Origin: Limnephilus marmoratus
Taxonomy: Eukaryota; Arthropoda; Insecta; Trichoptera; Limnephilidae
Assembly: GCA_917880885.1 (NCBI GenBank)
Contig: OU862906.1
Location: forward strand, 58,198,665-58,262,664
Reading direction: 5' to 3'
DNA: 64,000 nucleotides
The notes under the pieces: model-generated
The model's database searches: none
Seen by the model: only the letters and a program-made list of their open reading frames with translations
What the model was told of the DNA's origin: nothing
Program-made: the position numbers and the translations under genes
Shown: one piece after another, positions 11,734 to 21,234 of the stretch
How positions within the stretch are numbered: position 1 is the first letter of the stretch
Layout: every line of letters begins with the position of its first letter

Positions 11734-12165
11734 AAAAAGAAAACAATGTAAATAACCATGAAACTAAATAAACGCCCGGGTTGCCGGCACTGAAACTTAA
11801 ACTGAATCTCAGCGCATTCATTCAATTCAATCTCATCTTAAGCGCAACATATACACACGGATACGAGACATGCTAAAAGAGCTAAATATGTTAACGGTGA
11901 AGCAAACTGTGTATTTGAATGTACTTATTTTTTACATAAAATTAACATGGGGATGATGTCTAAGGAACTAAAAAGAAAAATACATTATAATAACGAAACA
12001 TACGGACACGGGACAAGAAATTCAAAGCAAATTAGACTGCCGACAAGAAAAAAATCAAGCACCCAGAAGTCTCTGATGTACCTGGGTACCTAGCATGGTC
12101 GATCGATATAGGTTTTATCGAAAATATCAGAGCACGACTGCAGGCCGCTAACGAACAAATAACAG

Positions 12166-12401
12166 ATATGATTTTAGATTTTCACGGCCAAAAATTTTAT
12201 GGTTATTTCCTTTTGGGGTATTATGCCGTGTTGCGCTACCTCCTCCTTTAGCCAACGTTTCGGACAGCGTTACAGTGTCCATCATCAGGGCAGATGTGTT
12301 ACTGTAATCTGCCCTGATGATGGACACTGTAACGCTGTCCGAAACGTTGGCTAAAGGAGGAGGTAGCGCAACACGGCATAATACCCCAAAAGGAAATAAC
12401 C
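12166..12401 (-). mobile_element. Foldback element with hammerhead-like motif, copy 1
   Basis: Two 95-bp arms (12201-12295 and 12307-12401) are exact or near-exact inverted copies around an 11-base spacer. A one-sided tail (12166-12200, containing GATTTTCACGGCCAAAA) gives polarity. A 13-bp duplication, GAACAAATAACAG, flanks it (12153-12165 and 12402-12414). A second copy at 30781-30995 has a 17-bp duplication, the same tail and a different spacer. Long variable duplications point to target-primed reverse transcription rather than cut-and-paste. Penelope-like elements are known to leave inverted terminal copies and to carry hammerhead motifs; assignment to them is inference. Confidence 0.72.
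12314..12345 (+). ncRNA. Hammerhead-ribozyme-like core motif
   Basis: CTGATGA (12314-12320) and GAAAC (12341-12345) flank a five-pair stem, GGACA with TGTCC. This is the order of the conserved hammerhead core. One extra T lies between CTGATGA and the stem, and a convincing stem III with cleavage site is not seen, so this copy is probably a relic. The same motif occurs on the other arm on the minus strand and on the minus-strand arm of the second foldback element at 30781. Confidence 0.4.
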
Positions 12402-13261
12402 GAACAAATAACAGTTCACGTCAAATAAATTAGGAGCTCTTAGTCGTTGTGAACTGTTGTTTGTTCGTTAGCGGCCTGCAGTCGTGCTTAGGAGTGATCA
12501 CAAGTTACCGACGTTCTCGATAAAACCTATATCAATCGGCCATGCTAGCACCCCAGGCCGTCCAACTGTATAACAACATCCCGAATGAAATTACTGAGAC
12601 AGAAAATATAAATAAGTTTAAAAAAGAATTACGAAAGTATGTCTACCTCAATTATTAATGTCTTTATTTATGTGTAATATTTTAAGAATGATTATGTTTG
12701 CCAACCAATGTAAATGTTTATATATCTTTATAAAATATTAGCACACACAAAGATGTGAGCTAACTTAAGATTAATAAAAATAAATAAAATAATCTCTATC
12801 CGTGTTTTCTACTAAAATGTTTTATTTTTATTTTTTATTTATTTTACAACACCAATAAGACAAAAGAAACGAGCTTACAAAACATGTTAACAACCGCATT
12901 TTTTCCGACCGTCGCGTCGGTTTATGTTGCATTTTTTGAATACGTATTATAATGATTTTTGAACTTTTGGGCGAAAAACGAATTTTGCACATGTACAGAT
13001 TTGTTTTCTAGCGCAAATATGACCGTTTTAAAAATCGGTATGATATTCAAGCAAAACCGGTGTATTCAGTGGCGTAGCTAGCATGGGTGGACCCGGGGCG
13101 GAAAACGCGGTGTCACCCCCCCCCCCCCCATTAATTTTTTTTTTTTGAGAAATTCAAAACACAAATTTTGACTTCCTAAAATATAAAAAAAACATTTCTA
13201 GCTAGTCAAATATGCAAAAAAATTGTTATCCTCAAAATTAAAACACTTTTAAAAACACTAA

Positions 13262-14396
13262 CAGCCTTACTAAAAAAAAACCACAGCACGCCCAATTACC
13301 CGCGTTGCTGCAGCAACATGAATAAAACAAAAATACACTAAAACACGATAACATTACTAATAAGATTTGTTCTTAAAATGTATTTTATAAGTTTGACAAC
13401 AATGTAATTTTTCATACTATACACAATTTAATTGTTTGTTTTCCTACAGAACCGCTAGATGGCAGCGCCTTCGCATTCGTCATTCGCGTTAAAACCGCCA
13501 AAAAAACTCACTTCGCGGGTGTGTGTGAAATTTTACACAAATCTGATCGTAATATCTATTAATATGACTAATTCACTATTACATTCGCATAATTGATATA
13601 TTTACGGTGTTTTTTGTGGTTTTTAATAAGTTTTAGTCAAGTTATAATAACCATAATCATACTTTGAAAATTGAAATGTCAATAAGTTTTTTTTGTGAAA
13701 CATGAAAATTCAAATTTACCTCTAAAGTATTTTATTTTATGTGAATTTCATAAAAGTGGTGTTTTTTTTAAATATTAATATCTAATACATGTGTACCTAA
13801 CCCTATCAATGAAATTAATGTTTTAAAGTTGCAAGAAATCTGTTATAAAAGTCGGTATTATTTTTTTAGGTTAGTTTTTTGGCAATAAAAAAACTTTGAA
13901 ATTTTTTATTACTTTTTTTATTGTATGCACGAGGAAAAAGTGAGGTGGCAGTTTCGTTCCAAATTCATTATATAAAAGGTCAGTATTTTTTTAATTTTAT
14001 TTTTTTTTTAAATTTCTGTACACTTTTATCAAATATGTTTTGGTGAAAAAAAAATCCATTTTTTTCGCGTTTGAATCTTAATATATGGCAGTTTTTAAAA
14101 ACTAAAGTGTATTTCAATTACACAAATCTAAAAGGTAATTTTATCTTGTTTTCATAAATCGTATTTGTTTTTACGACACCTTCAAAAATAAGAAATATAT
14201 AGAACATTCAAAATATTTTGCAAAAATTTCAAATTTCGTTCAAAGATCATTGATAAAACAGAGATAAACTACCCCCTCAGGCCGTGTAAACCAAGTGTAT
14301 TTTTTTCCATGAACAATTTTTTAATTAGTAAGGTTTTCACATCCGCGGCCGTTTGTCAATTGAATAAAATTTTCACTGGGTTTTTTAGTAAGGCTG
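13262..14396. mobile_element. PIF/Harbinger-like nonautonomous element inside hAT copy 2
   Basis: Inverted ends CAGCCTTACTAAAAAA and TTTTTTAGTAAGGCTG bound a 1,135-bp segment flanked by TAA on both sides (13259-13261, 14397-14399). The matching stretch of hAT copy 1 (near 8605-8625) lacks the segment and has a single TAA. A 3-bp TAA/TTA duplication is characteristic of PIF/Harbinger. No transposase frame is recognisable. Confidence 0.7.
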
Positions 14397-15025
14397 TAAC
14401 AGTATAACAGCTTTTTCAACAATCGATAGGTGATAATTTCCTTCGCGAGTTCCCGTCAATCACAATGTACGAAAGAAATGAGAATGACACAGGGGAAAAG
14501 CGAGGAATAATTCACGGGAATCCCCAATAAATCAATAATAAGAGCCAGGAAAGAAAATAAAATAACAGAATTTTTGGGGAATGCTGACCGACCGAGCCAT
14601 ATAGCTACAAATAACAGAGTTCCGTGTGGAGTCTTCAATTCTAATATGCTGCAAAAATCTGAAGAAAATCATTTGCTGGCATGAAAACATAATAACCAAA
14701 ACTTAGGTTTAAACCAGTTTTGTGTTCAGAGTGTAACGATAAAATTTAAATCGTGAAATAGTAAAGGGGGCGTTCAAGCATAACGTAATGCAGTTTTTGA
14801 AAAAAAATACCCTCTCTCCCCCCATGCAACGCGCCGTAATATTTTTCTGCACCTCCCTCCCCCTAAACGTTACGTAACACCCAAGTGACTATTTTTACCT
14901 AAAAGTCTCAATTAAATTGCGCAAAGTACTGGAAAGTCGCTTAAATACCTGTTTCTTGTTTTAATCGCGTTTGCAGTAAAATTAAAACTAGAGATTTCAA
15001 ACTCGCAATAGGTCCATGCGTATAT

Positions 15026-15385
15026 TAATTATTATTTTTTAAATTTTATAAACTAACGTTTTAAAGACAAGATTTTTATGCATAGCACAAAGGGTAACAA
15101 TTATTATAAGCAATAATTATCAGCTTGAAACACTCATCTACTATTCCACTTTTCAGGTGGAAAAAATGTAATAAACAGTAATTTTTGAATGAAACACTAG
15201 TATATATTGAATTATTTGACGGGTATTAGATAAGCCGCCATAGCTCAGTGGTCAAGAGCAGCTTACCGGCAATCAGGAGGACACGGGTTCAAGTCCCGTT
15301 GGCGGCAAGTATCTTTTCTCGGAAGATTTTTTCAATGTACATGAGTGTTTCAAGCTGATAATTATTGCTTATAATAATTGTTACC
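15026..15385. mobile_element. Foldback insertion with 45-bp inverted repeats and a tRNA-like cargo
   Basis: Perfect inverted repeats of 45 bp lie at 15093-15137 and 15341-15385 (GGTAACAATTATTATAAGC at the outer left end). A 10-bp direct repeat, ATGCGTATAT, flanks the whole insertion (15016-15025 and 15386-15395); hAT copy 1 has it once, near 8001-8010. The left arm does not start at the duplication: 67 AT-rich bases (15026-15092) lie between, so the element may be a composite. Between the arms is a tRNA-like sequence. Confidence 0.7.
15234..15307 (+). tRNA. tRNA-like sequence inside a foldback element (probable pseudogene)
   Basis: A perfect 7-bp acceptor stem (GCCGCCA with TGGCGGC), a 4-bp D stem (GCTC with GAGC), a perfect 5-bp T stem (ACGGG with CCCGT) and a 7-base TTCAAGT loop are present, with a discriminator A and 74 nt overall. 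The anticodon arm is poor: GCTTA with TCAGG pairs at three of five positions, and C replaces U33. Taken at face value the anticodon would be GGC. The outer arms look intact enough for a pol III promoter; decoding function is doubtful. Confidence 0.55.
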
Positions 15386-15599
15386 ATGCGTATATTGTTT
15401 ATTTTATTGTTTTAAATTGTAATTCATAAACAAATTGGAAAAATATTATTATTTTTATCGGCCTTTCATTCCTTCCGGATCTCCACAATTTAATACTGTC
15501 TTACCTTTAAAACACCTACACGGTTTTACAACACATATTTTGTTTTGCATTAGCTACACTGAGGAGGCCCTGAAGAAAGTAATTTTACAAAGGTTTCCA

Positions 15600-17225
15600 C
15601 ATGGAGCAACACTTTACTCCACTATGATTCATAAGCTTACTCAGAGTGGAGTAAAACCTTTTTTATGATCTGAATGCGTTGTACAATTCCTCAAAATGAA
15701 TATTTAAAAGTCCACAGTATGATTCACAGAAGAGAAAAACCTTTTTCATGTCCTGATTGTAACTATTCGTGTTCTCAAAAGGGATATATAAAAAGTCAGT
15801 TGCTGACTCAGTGTGGAGAAAAACCTTTATCATGTTCCAACTGCAACTACTCATGTACTATGAAAAGAAATCTAATAATCACACGTTTACCGACAGTGGA
15901 AAAATACCTATTTCATGACCTAACTGCAACTATTCTTCTTCTCGAAAAAAATAACTAAAACGGAACTTGCTAACTCACAGTGATGAAAAACCTTTTTCGT
16001 GTCCCGACTGTAACTATTCATGCGCTACAAAACGGTATCTAAAAATTCACAAGCTTACCTATACTGGACAAAAACCTTTTTCATGTCCCGACTGCAGTAA
16101 TACAAGTTTTCAAAGGAAAGATTTAAAAATCCGCAGTACGTTTCACAGAAGAGAAAAACCTTTTTCATGTCCTGATTGTAACTATTCGTGTTCTCCAAAG
16201 AGATACATATGAAGTCAGTTGCAGATTCAGTGTGGAGAAAAACCTTTTTCATGTTTCAATTTGGAAGGCGGGAACGAGTACCGCCGCCCCGGAACCTTTA
16301 TTGGATAACCAACACCTCTGCCATAGGTCACCCCAAGCGGTTCGCTACGTTTGGTGATTTAGCAGGGGTGCCCGGGTTCATGGGGTGAGGTTTGTCTAGG
16401 TCTTGGAGGCGGATGACCCGGACACACTGAACCCCAGATTCCTACCCACCCCTCAAACCCTCTTCCTTCCCAGAACTCTCCTCTCCTTCCTTTCCTAAAA
16501 AAAATCCTACACACAGCATCCCCAAAGATGACATAGGCCCTGAGGGATATTATTTTCCTCAGGGCCTCCTGTGTGAAGTTCATGTAAAAAAAAAATGCAA
16601 CTATTCATGTACTATGAAGAGAAATCTAAAAATCACACGTTTACCGACAGTAGACAAAAACCTATTTCATGTTCTGACTGCAACTATTCTTATTCTCGAA
16701 AAAATAACTAAAACGGCACTTGCTAACTCACAGTGATGAAAAACCTTTTTCTTGTCCCAACTGTAACTATTCATGCGCTACAAAACGGTATCTAAAAATT
16801 CACTTGCTTACCCATACTGGACAAAAAGTTTTTTCATGTCCCGACTGCAGTAATACAAGTTTTCAAAGGGAAGATTTAAAAATCCGCAGTACGATTCACA
16901 GAAGAGAAAAACCTTTTTCATGTCCTGATTGTAACTATTCGTGTTCTCAAAAGGGATACATAATAAGTCAGTTGCTGACGCAGTGCGGAGAAAAACCTTT
17001 TTCATGTTCCAAATGCAACTACTCATGTACTATGAAAATAAATCTAATAATCAAACGTTTACCGACAGTGGAAAAAAACTTTTTTCTTGTCCTGACTGCA
17101 ACTATTCTTATTCTCCAAAAAAATAACTAAAACGGCACTTGCTAACTCACAGTGATGAAAAACCTTTTTCTTCTCCCGACTGTAACTATTCATGCGCTAC
17201 AAAACGGTATCTAAAAATTCACACC
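15600..17225 (+). pseudogene. Degenerate C2H2 zinc-finger array inside hAT copy 2
   Basis: Modules of about 84 bp repeat CPDCNYSC plus a helix and a KPFSC linker. The best preserved finger is CPDCNYSCATKRYLKIHLLT followed by HTGQK, a proper C2H2 with a TGEKP-like linker. Five module types (KRYLKIH, REDLKIRSTIH, KGYI-SQLLTQC, KRNLIITRLPTV and a terminal broken module) form a higher-order unit of about 420 bp; CAGTGATGAAAAACC recurs at 16731 and 17150. Several modules lack a zinc-binding His. Stops at 15957, 16210 and 17128 break it. A 336-bp repeat (16262-16597) interrupts one unit. Confidence 0.8.
16262..16597 (+). repeat. Interspersed repeat R3, longest copy, in the zinc-finger array
   Basis: About 336 bp of GC-richer sequence interrupt a finger module. 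They end in a hairpin-forming tail (AGGCCCTGAGG with CCTCAGGGCCT, about 16530-16572) followed by TTCATGTAAAAAAAAAA. The A-tail suggests retroposition. Related tails occur near 20515, 29990, 36580 and, inverted, 55035. No tRNA head is visible and no target duplication was found. Confidence 0.62.
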
Positions 17226-17632
17226 TACCTACCTTGTTTTTCAAACTGGTCTTTCAGCACTAATAAACCCGCTAACACAATAATAACTTCTTCACTAATT
17301 CACGTCAGTCCATAGATAACAATTCACTTCACGAGTCTACGTTAATCACAATATACGAACGAAATTAGAATGACACAAGGAATATTTCAGGGAAATCCCC
17401 GACTGAGCTAGGACAAAAAAAAACATTTTTCGTGAATCCCAAACCAACTAAACCATAGAGCAAAATAACAGTCAGTGTTAACGTGTAAAATATTTTTTAC
17501 GGCAATTTTGCACTTACGTAATTTTTTTCTCCACGCTCGACTGTCACCCCCTTCTGGGGTGGCACCCGGGGCGGTCCGCCCCCCCCCCCCCCCGCGCTAC
17601 GCTACTGGGTGTATGACATCATAATATAATAA

Positions 17633-17822
17633 GACCAGTCAGTGACCGAGTTGGCATCGCTTTTGGGTCCCAACCGGGCATCGTGATTTTAAATCCTCGA
17701 CTAGCTAAGTCCTCCATCACGACACAAGCAACATTTTCCGCTTACAGTGGTTGTAATAGGAGTTTCTCAAATAATGTCAGGTTAATCATAACCCGGGAAT
17801 GTTTCTTTCTTTAAAAATAAAA
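17633..17822 (+). mobile_element. tRNA-derived SINE S1, copy 2
   Basis: It starts GACCAGTCAGTGACCGAGTT, has a B-box-like segment that is mutated, and shares the body AAGTCCTCCATCACGACAC and CATTTTCCGCTTACAGTGG. It ends GGGAATGTTTCTTTCTTTAA with an A-rich tail. It starts 25 bp beyond the end of hAT copy 2. No target duplication was recognised. Confidence 0.75.
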
Positions 17823-18182
17823 CAGTTCTAAACTCACACTTTTCTATATTCGGTTCCATGCCAACTGAGAATAAAGTGAACTCAACAACTCTTTGAAAAG
17901 TCATTAAAAGCTATGAAAAAATAATTTAAAAATAGCTCATAACCCTAACCCAACGTAACCCATTTAACCAATTTTTTATCATCACTTCTAATGTCTTTTC
18001 TGAGGTGTTTCTGAGTTGGTTTCATTCTGACTTGTCCGGTCACCCTACATTCGTATAAAAAAAGAAACCAATCAACTATTACGATGGAATCACTTGATCC
18101 TACAATCAAGACCACATCCGATGTCTGACAAACGATACCTAACAAACAGAGCATTTAGACGATAAAATCTTATATATTAAAT
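17823..18182. other. Unassigned stretch
   Basis: Nothing supportable is visible apart from a short AACCCTAACCC-like string at about 17941. Confidence 0.4.
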
Positions 18183-19077
18183 ATACTAGCTGGTACCCGG
18201 AATGCGTTGCTATGCCATTTAATGATGAAACTGTAACTCCCTGCGTGTCCTTTCTCATTCGTCCCGTTCCCCTTCCACCTCCCCTTCCTCTCCCGCGTTC
18301 CCTTTCCCTTCTGGCGGTCTCACTCCGCCTCCTCCACCTTCCCTCATCACCACTCTACTCCCCTCTTCCCCTGTCCCGCGAACCCAAAAAAACTATGTAA
18401 TGTAAAAACTGTACATAATTCAATATTCTAGTTAAGTAAGTGAAAATGTTATTTTCTTTTTTGCTGGAATAAAAACATATGAAAAAAAAATAAAAAAACC
18501 CCTCTCCCCGGTTCTCCTCCCACTCCCAGGTTCGCCCCCACCCCCCTCACGATCCCGCATTCCATACATTCAGTCCCGGTACATTCAGTTTTCAAACAGC
18601 TCGCGTGCCACATATTGCATTTTTTTAATACAAATTTCATAATGTCAGAGCTCACCAGTTATACAAACCTTGAATAACGAACACAAAAAAATAATTATCC
18701 AATTTGATGCAGTCGTTCGGTAGTTATGCGCGTACAACATTTCGGAGATTCGTTTTTATTAACTACGGCTCCTGAAATAAAATTTCCCGTAGTGATTTTC
18801 CTGTGAAATATATTAACATAATTACCAAGACAACGATTTTTTTGCTTTTATTCTGAGGTTAGCAATTTTGTTAGGAACAGAAAACGTATAATAAATATAA
18901 TATATTAATATTTATAATTTTATAACGCCAGAGCTCACCATTATATACAGCCTATTTTACTCGCATTATAATGTAGCTTTCTATTTGTTAAAGAATTTTA
19001 AAAATCGGTTTATTGGTTAAGGCGTGAAAGCGTAACAAACAAACACACGTACTTTCACATTTATAATATTAGTATAT
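18183..19077 (-). mobile_element. Helitron-like nonautonomous element, near full length
   Basis: On the minus strand the 5' end is near 19075 (ATTATAAATGTGAAAGTACG then a GTTACGCTTTCACGCC block) and the 3' end is at 18185-18190 (CAGCTAGTA). The middle contains a C-rich (plus strand) polypyrimidine tract and a CATTATGAAATTTGTAT block shared with 2538-5043. An AGAGCTCACCA motif occurs twice inside (about 18648 and 18930). There are no inverted ends and no Rep gene. This copy defines the family's layout in the window. Confidence 0.62.
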
Positions 19078-19189
19078 GTAGACATTATTGCAGAACACTT
19101 TTCAATATAATTCCGTTCGTCTGTAAAACAACATAAAATGAATTAAAAAATCGTTTTTAATGAATCATGGTTTTTTCTTATTTTTTTAA

Positions 19190-19450
19190 TGTTAATACCG
19201 CACAAGAGTATCAACTGCTCCCATCCGGAGCCAGTGAGACTATGGCTTCCTTAATTGGGGTATGTTGTGAGGCTAAAGGTAGTGGCGATGGTAACGAGGT
19301 GGGGAGGAGGAAGGTGATGAAGTACCCGGCTTTTCAAATCTGGTCACCAAACACGGCTAAAGCCATTTAAAGCAACGTTTCAATTCTGAATGATGGGTTT
19401 AGGCGATGTTGAGAGTATCTTCCATTCTGGAACGTTCCGCAAATATACTA
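19190..19450 (+). repeat. Interspersed repeat R1, copy a (uninterrupted)
   Basis: This copy has the blocks CACAAGAGTATCAACTGCTC, GGAGCCAGTGAGACTATGGC, GGTCACCAAACACGGCTAAA and TTTCAATTCTGAATG. Copies b (37087-39400) and c (54455-54728) share these blocks in order. The element has no coding sequence and no recognised ends. It serves as the empty-site reference for two insertions in copy b. Confidence 0.8.
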
Positions 19451-19451
19451 T

Positions 19452-19562
19452 GTATTATTTTTAATTTATTTATTTTGAAGTTATATAAATTATGCAAAAT
19501 AAAAATTATTTGCGCAAGCCGGGATCGGAGAGCGCTACCCCTCGACCACGGAGGTCGTTAAT
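19452..19562 (-). mobile_element. Short tRNA-derived SINE with internal deletion
   Basis: On the minus strand a tRNA-like 5' half (GACCTCCGTGGTCGAGGGGT then AGCGCTCTC) joins directly to a B-box remnant (CGATCCCGGC). An AT-rich stretch and an AAATAAATAAAT tail follow. The anticodon region and the first part of the B box are missing. It adjoins the end of repeat R1 copy a. The call rests on the A-box half and the tail. Confidence 0.45.
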
Positions 19563-20285
19563 GAACACGACGAAGGAACAATCTTTATTAGTGATTTGAT
19601 GCATTTCGTAACATTTCCAAGGCTACTTTATACTATAAACAAAAATTTTAACAAAACAAAAAAACGACTTCAAAAATGCACTAAAAAGTAAAAAAATAAT
19701 TTTGTATTCTTCTACAACTTAATAATCAACTTACTTTTTCTACTCATCTATATGTAGGTACGATTGTTATTTTTGGAGTCGGTGTTTTTTCTTTTAAAGC
19801 GAAAATCGCCATAATCTCATAATATATTTCACACATAACATTTTATATTATGTGGAAACTTGGTAAATACTACAAATTTATTACATTTACCAAAACTGAA
19901 CATGAAAAATATACAAATTATTTCTAAAACATGGCGAAATACAACGAAAATATATAATTTACGGCAGAAAAAAGCAAGGACGAAACCAAGAAACACAACA
20001 TTTTTGGAGATTACACGTATAATGGATTTTAGGGTGGACTTCTAAAAAATAACCCCTTTGTGCTGATAATCTCTTGAGTGTATTTTGATTTCGCAGGTAT
20101 TTAATTATAAAGTACGAGTATAAACAGAATGTGATTTGGAATTTTTTTCTCAAAAAATAAAACAATTACAAATGAGTAAACTCAAAAACGGTGCGATTTT
20201 CAATGGGACTTAGTGCACATTCCGCAATGCATTCTGCAGAATGTTGAACAGAATCACAAGTATGTAGTCATGTTAATGGTTAACT
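19563..20285. other. AT-rich stretch without a gene
   Basis: No supportable feature was seen. Short frames (such as 19860-20045) lack motifs. Confidence 0.4.
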
Positions 20286-20289
20286 AGAT

Positions 20290-20812
20290 CAGGGTTGTTT
20301 AATCTCCGGGCTACGGGACACTTCTGGCACTATCTGCCTCGCAAGCTTTGGAAAAATAAAATAAGATGGCGATGCACAAATATCTGATTAAAATACGCGT
20401 AGTCTTGCTCACTTGTTAGGGTAGTAAATTATTGAGTGGGAACATTTGTCACACATCCTCGTGAGAGATCAATATTTAGAGTTAATGCTTTGCTTTATGG
20501 CTGAGTAGTCCGGCACTCTGGAACTCCTCAGCATTTCTCTACCCTTTCTGATTTTCCTCCCAATTTCCTTCAGACACACAATCCCTCATTTCAAGATGAC
20601 CATAGTCCAAATAAATAAATAAAACATATTTCATAAATTTACGTTTTTTTTTTCATTCATTTCTGATGGCAATATGATGTTTACAAAAAAAGGTAGATAT
20701 GATGTTTATAAAAAATGGTGATACTGAATATATATATATACATATAAATATATTTTAAAAATTTTGGTTGCACTGACAATTTTGTGGCACTGACTAAAGT
20801 TGGAGAGTCCTG
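20290..20812. mobile_element. Possible degenerate hAT-type MITE
   Basis: The left side begins CAGGGTTGTTTAATCTCCGG and continues with a CGGGCTACGGGACAC stretch. The right side ends with AGTTGGAGAGTCCTG, whose complement starts CAGGACTCTCCAACT. The ends resemble the CAGGG-type ends of some hAT elements, but the flanking 8-mers do not match. A fragment of repeat R3 (about 20515-20620) lies inside. Confidence 0.35.
20515..20620 (+). repeat. Repeat R3, diverged copy
   Basis: CCTCCCAATTTCCTTCAGAC then ACACAATCCCTCATTTCAAG and GATGACCATAG parallel the tail part of the 16262-16597 copy. It ends in AATAAATAAATAAAA. The terminal hairpin is lost. Confidence 0.4.
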
Positions 20813-21234
20813 TACGTGAGAATCCTTATAATCCTAACATCCTTACAATGTAAAATTAAGTCATGTTTGACAGCACGAGAGTTAACTGATATTATTACAT
20901 GTAGCCAATCGCAAGAAACGCAAACTGGGAGCTTTTGGCTGACGAAAGGCTATCCATTTAGCATTTACCAACGTACTAAAATGGATTAGCTTTAGATTGG
21001 ATGAGGAAGTCGAGAACGCTTATCCCACGTTAATAGTAAATTCCATTTGATTCAACACGAATATGTTATTACGAACTAAAATTGAAGACCATTGAAGAGA
21101 TGGTCGCTAAAATTAAATAAGATAAATAACACAACTCGAAAATAGAATTCGAAGCACACATGAAATTGTTTTTCAGAATTCATATTGTTATTCCTTGAGT
21201 CAATTTGAAACAGATCTTTATAGGCAGGTACATA

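Larger units (their letters stand above)
12080..12558. mobile_element. Palindromic MITE-like element inserted in a LINE
   Basis: Outer arms are inverted copies: TAGCATGG and GATATAGGTTTTATCGA on the left, and TCGATAAAACCTATATC and CCATGCTA on the right. The inner arms CTGCAGGCCGCTAACGAAC and GTTCGTTAGCGGCCTGCAG also match, and GAACAAATAACAGTTCAC (12402-12419) pairs closely with GTGAACTGTTGTTTGTTC. The right arm has about 29 extra bases. The left arm is interrupted by a second element at GAACAAATAACAG. No coding sequence and no clear target duplication were found, so the superfamily is open. Confidence 0.62.
11866..12800 (+). pseudogene. LINE ORF2 C-terminus and 3' UTR, interrupted
   Basis: RDMLKELNMLTVKQTVYLNV, then KRKIHYNNETYGHGTRN and STQKSLMYLG (to about 12089), are typical of the end of CR1/jockey-like ORF2. 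The protein resumes at about 12557 as VQLYNNIPNEITETENINKF and ends KYVYLNY with a stop near 12658. The 3' UTR carries a stem-loop (TTAGCACACA 12738-12747 with TGTGAGCTAA 12754-12763) and an AATAAA-rich tail. A palindromic element splits the coding part between 12089 and 12557. The 5' side has frameshifts and no RT core. Confidence 0.75.
13067..17607 (+). mobile_element. hAT-type nonautonomous transposon, copy 2, carrying a zinc-finger array
   Basis: It begins CAGTGGCGTAGC at 13067 and ends GCTACGCTACTG at 17607. The flanking 8-mers GGTGTATT (13059-13066) and GGTGTATG (17608-17615) differ at one base. It is the same element as 6550-8815, in opposite orientation. It is longer because of three later insertions (13262-14396, about 15026-15385 and 16262-16597) and a longer zinc-finger array. 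Copy 1 supplies the empty site for the first two. No transposase is visible, so movement would have depended on an enzyme supplied elsewhere. The two copies flank 4.2 kb of other sequence as a large inverted repeat. Confidence 0.87.

Noticed and set aside
12314..12345. Active hammerhead ribozyme
   Set aside because: An extra base next to the core and no convincing stem III with cleavage site; kept only as a hammerhead-like relic.
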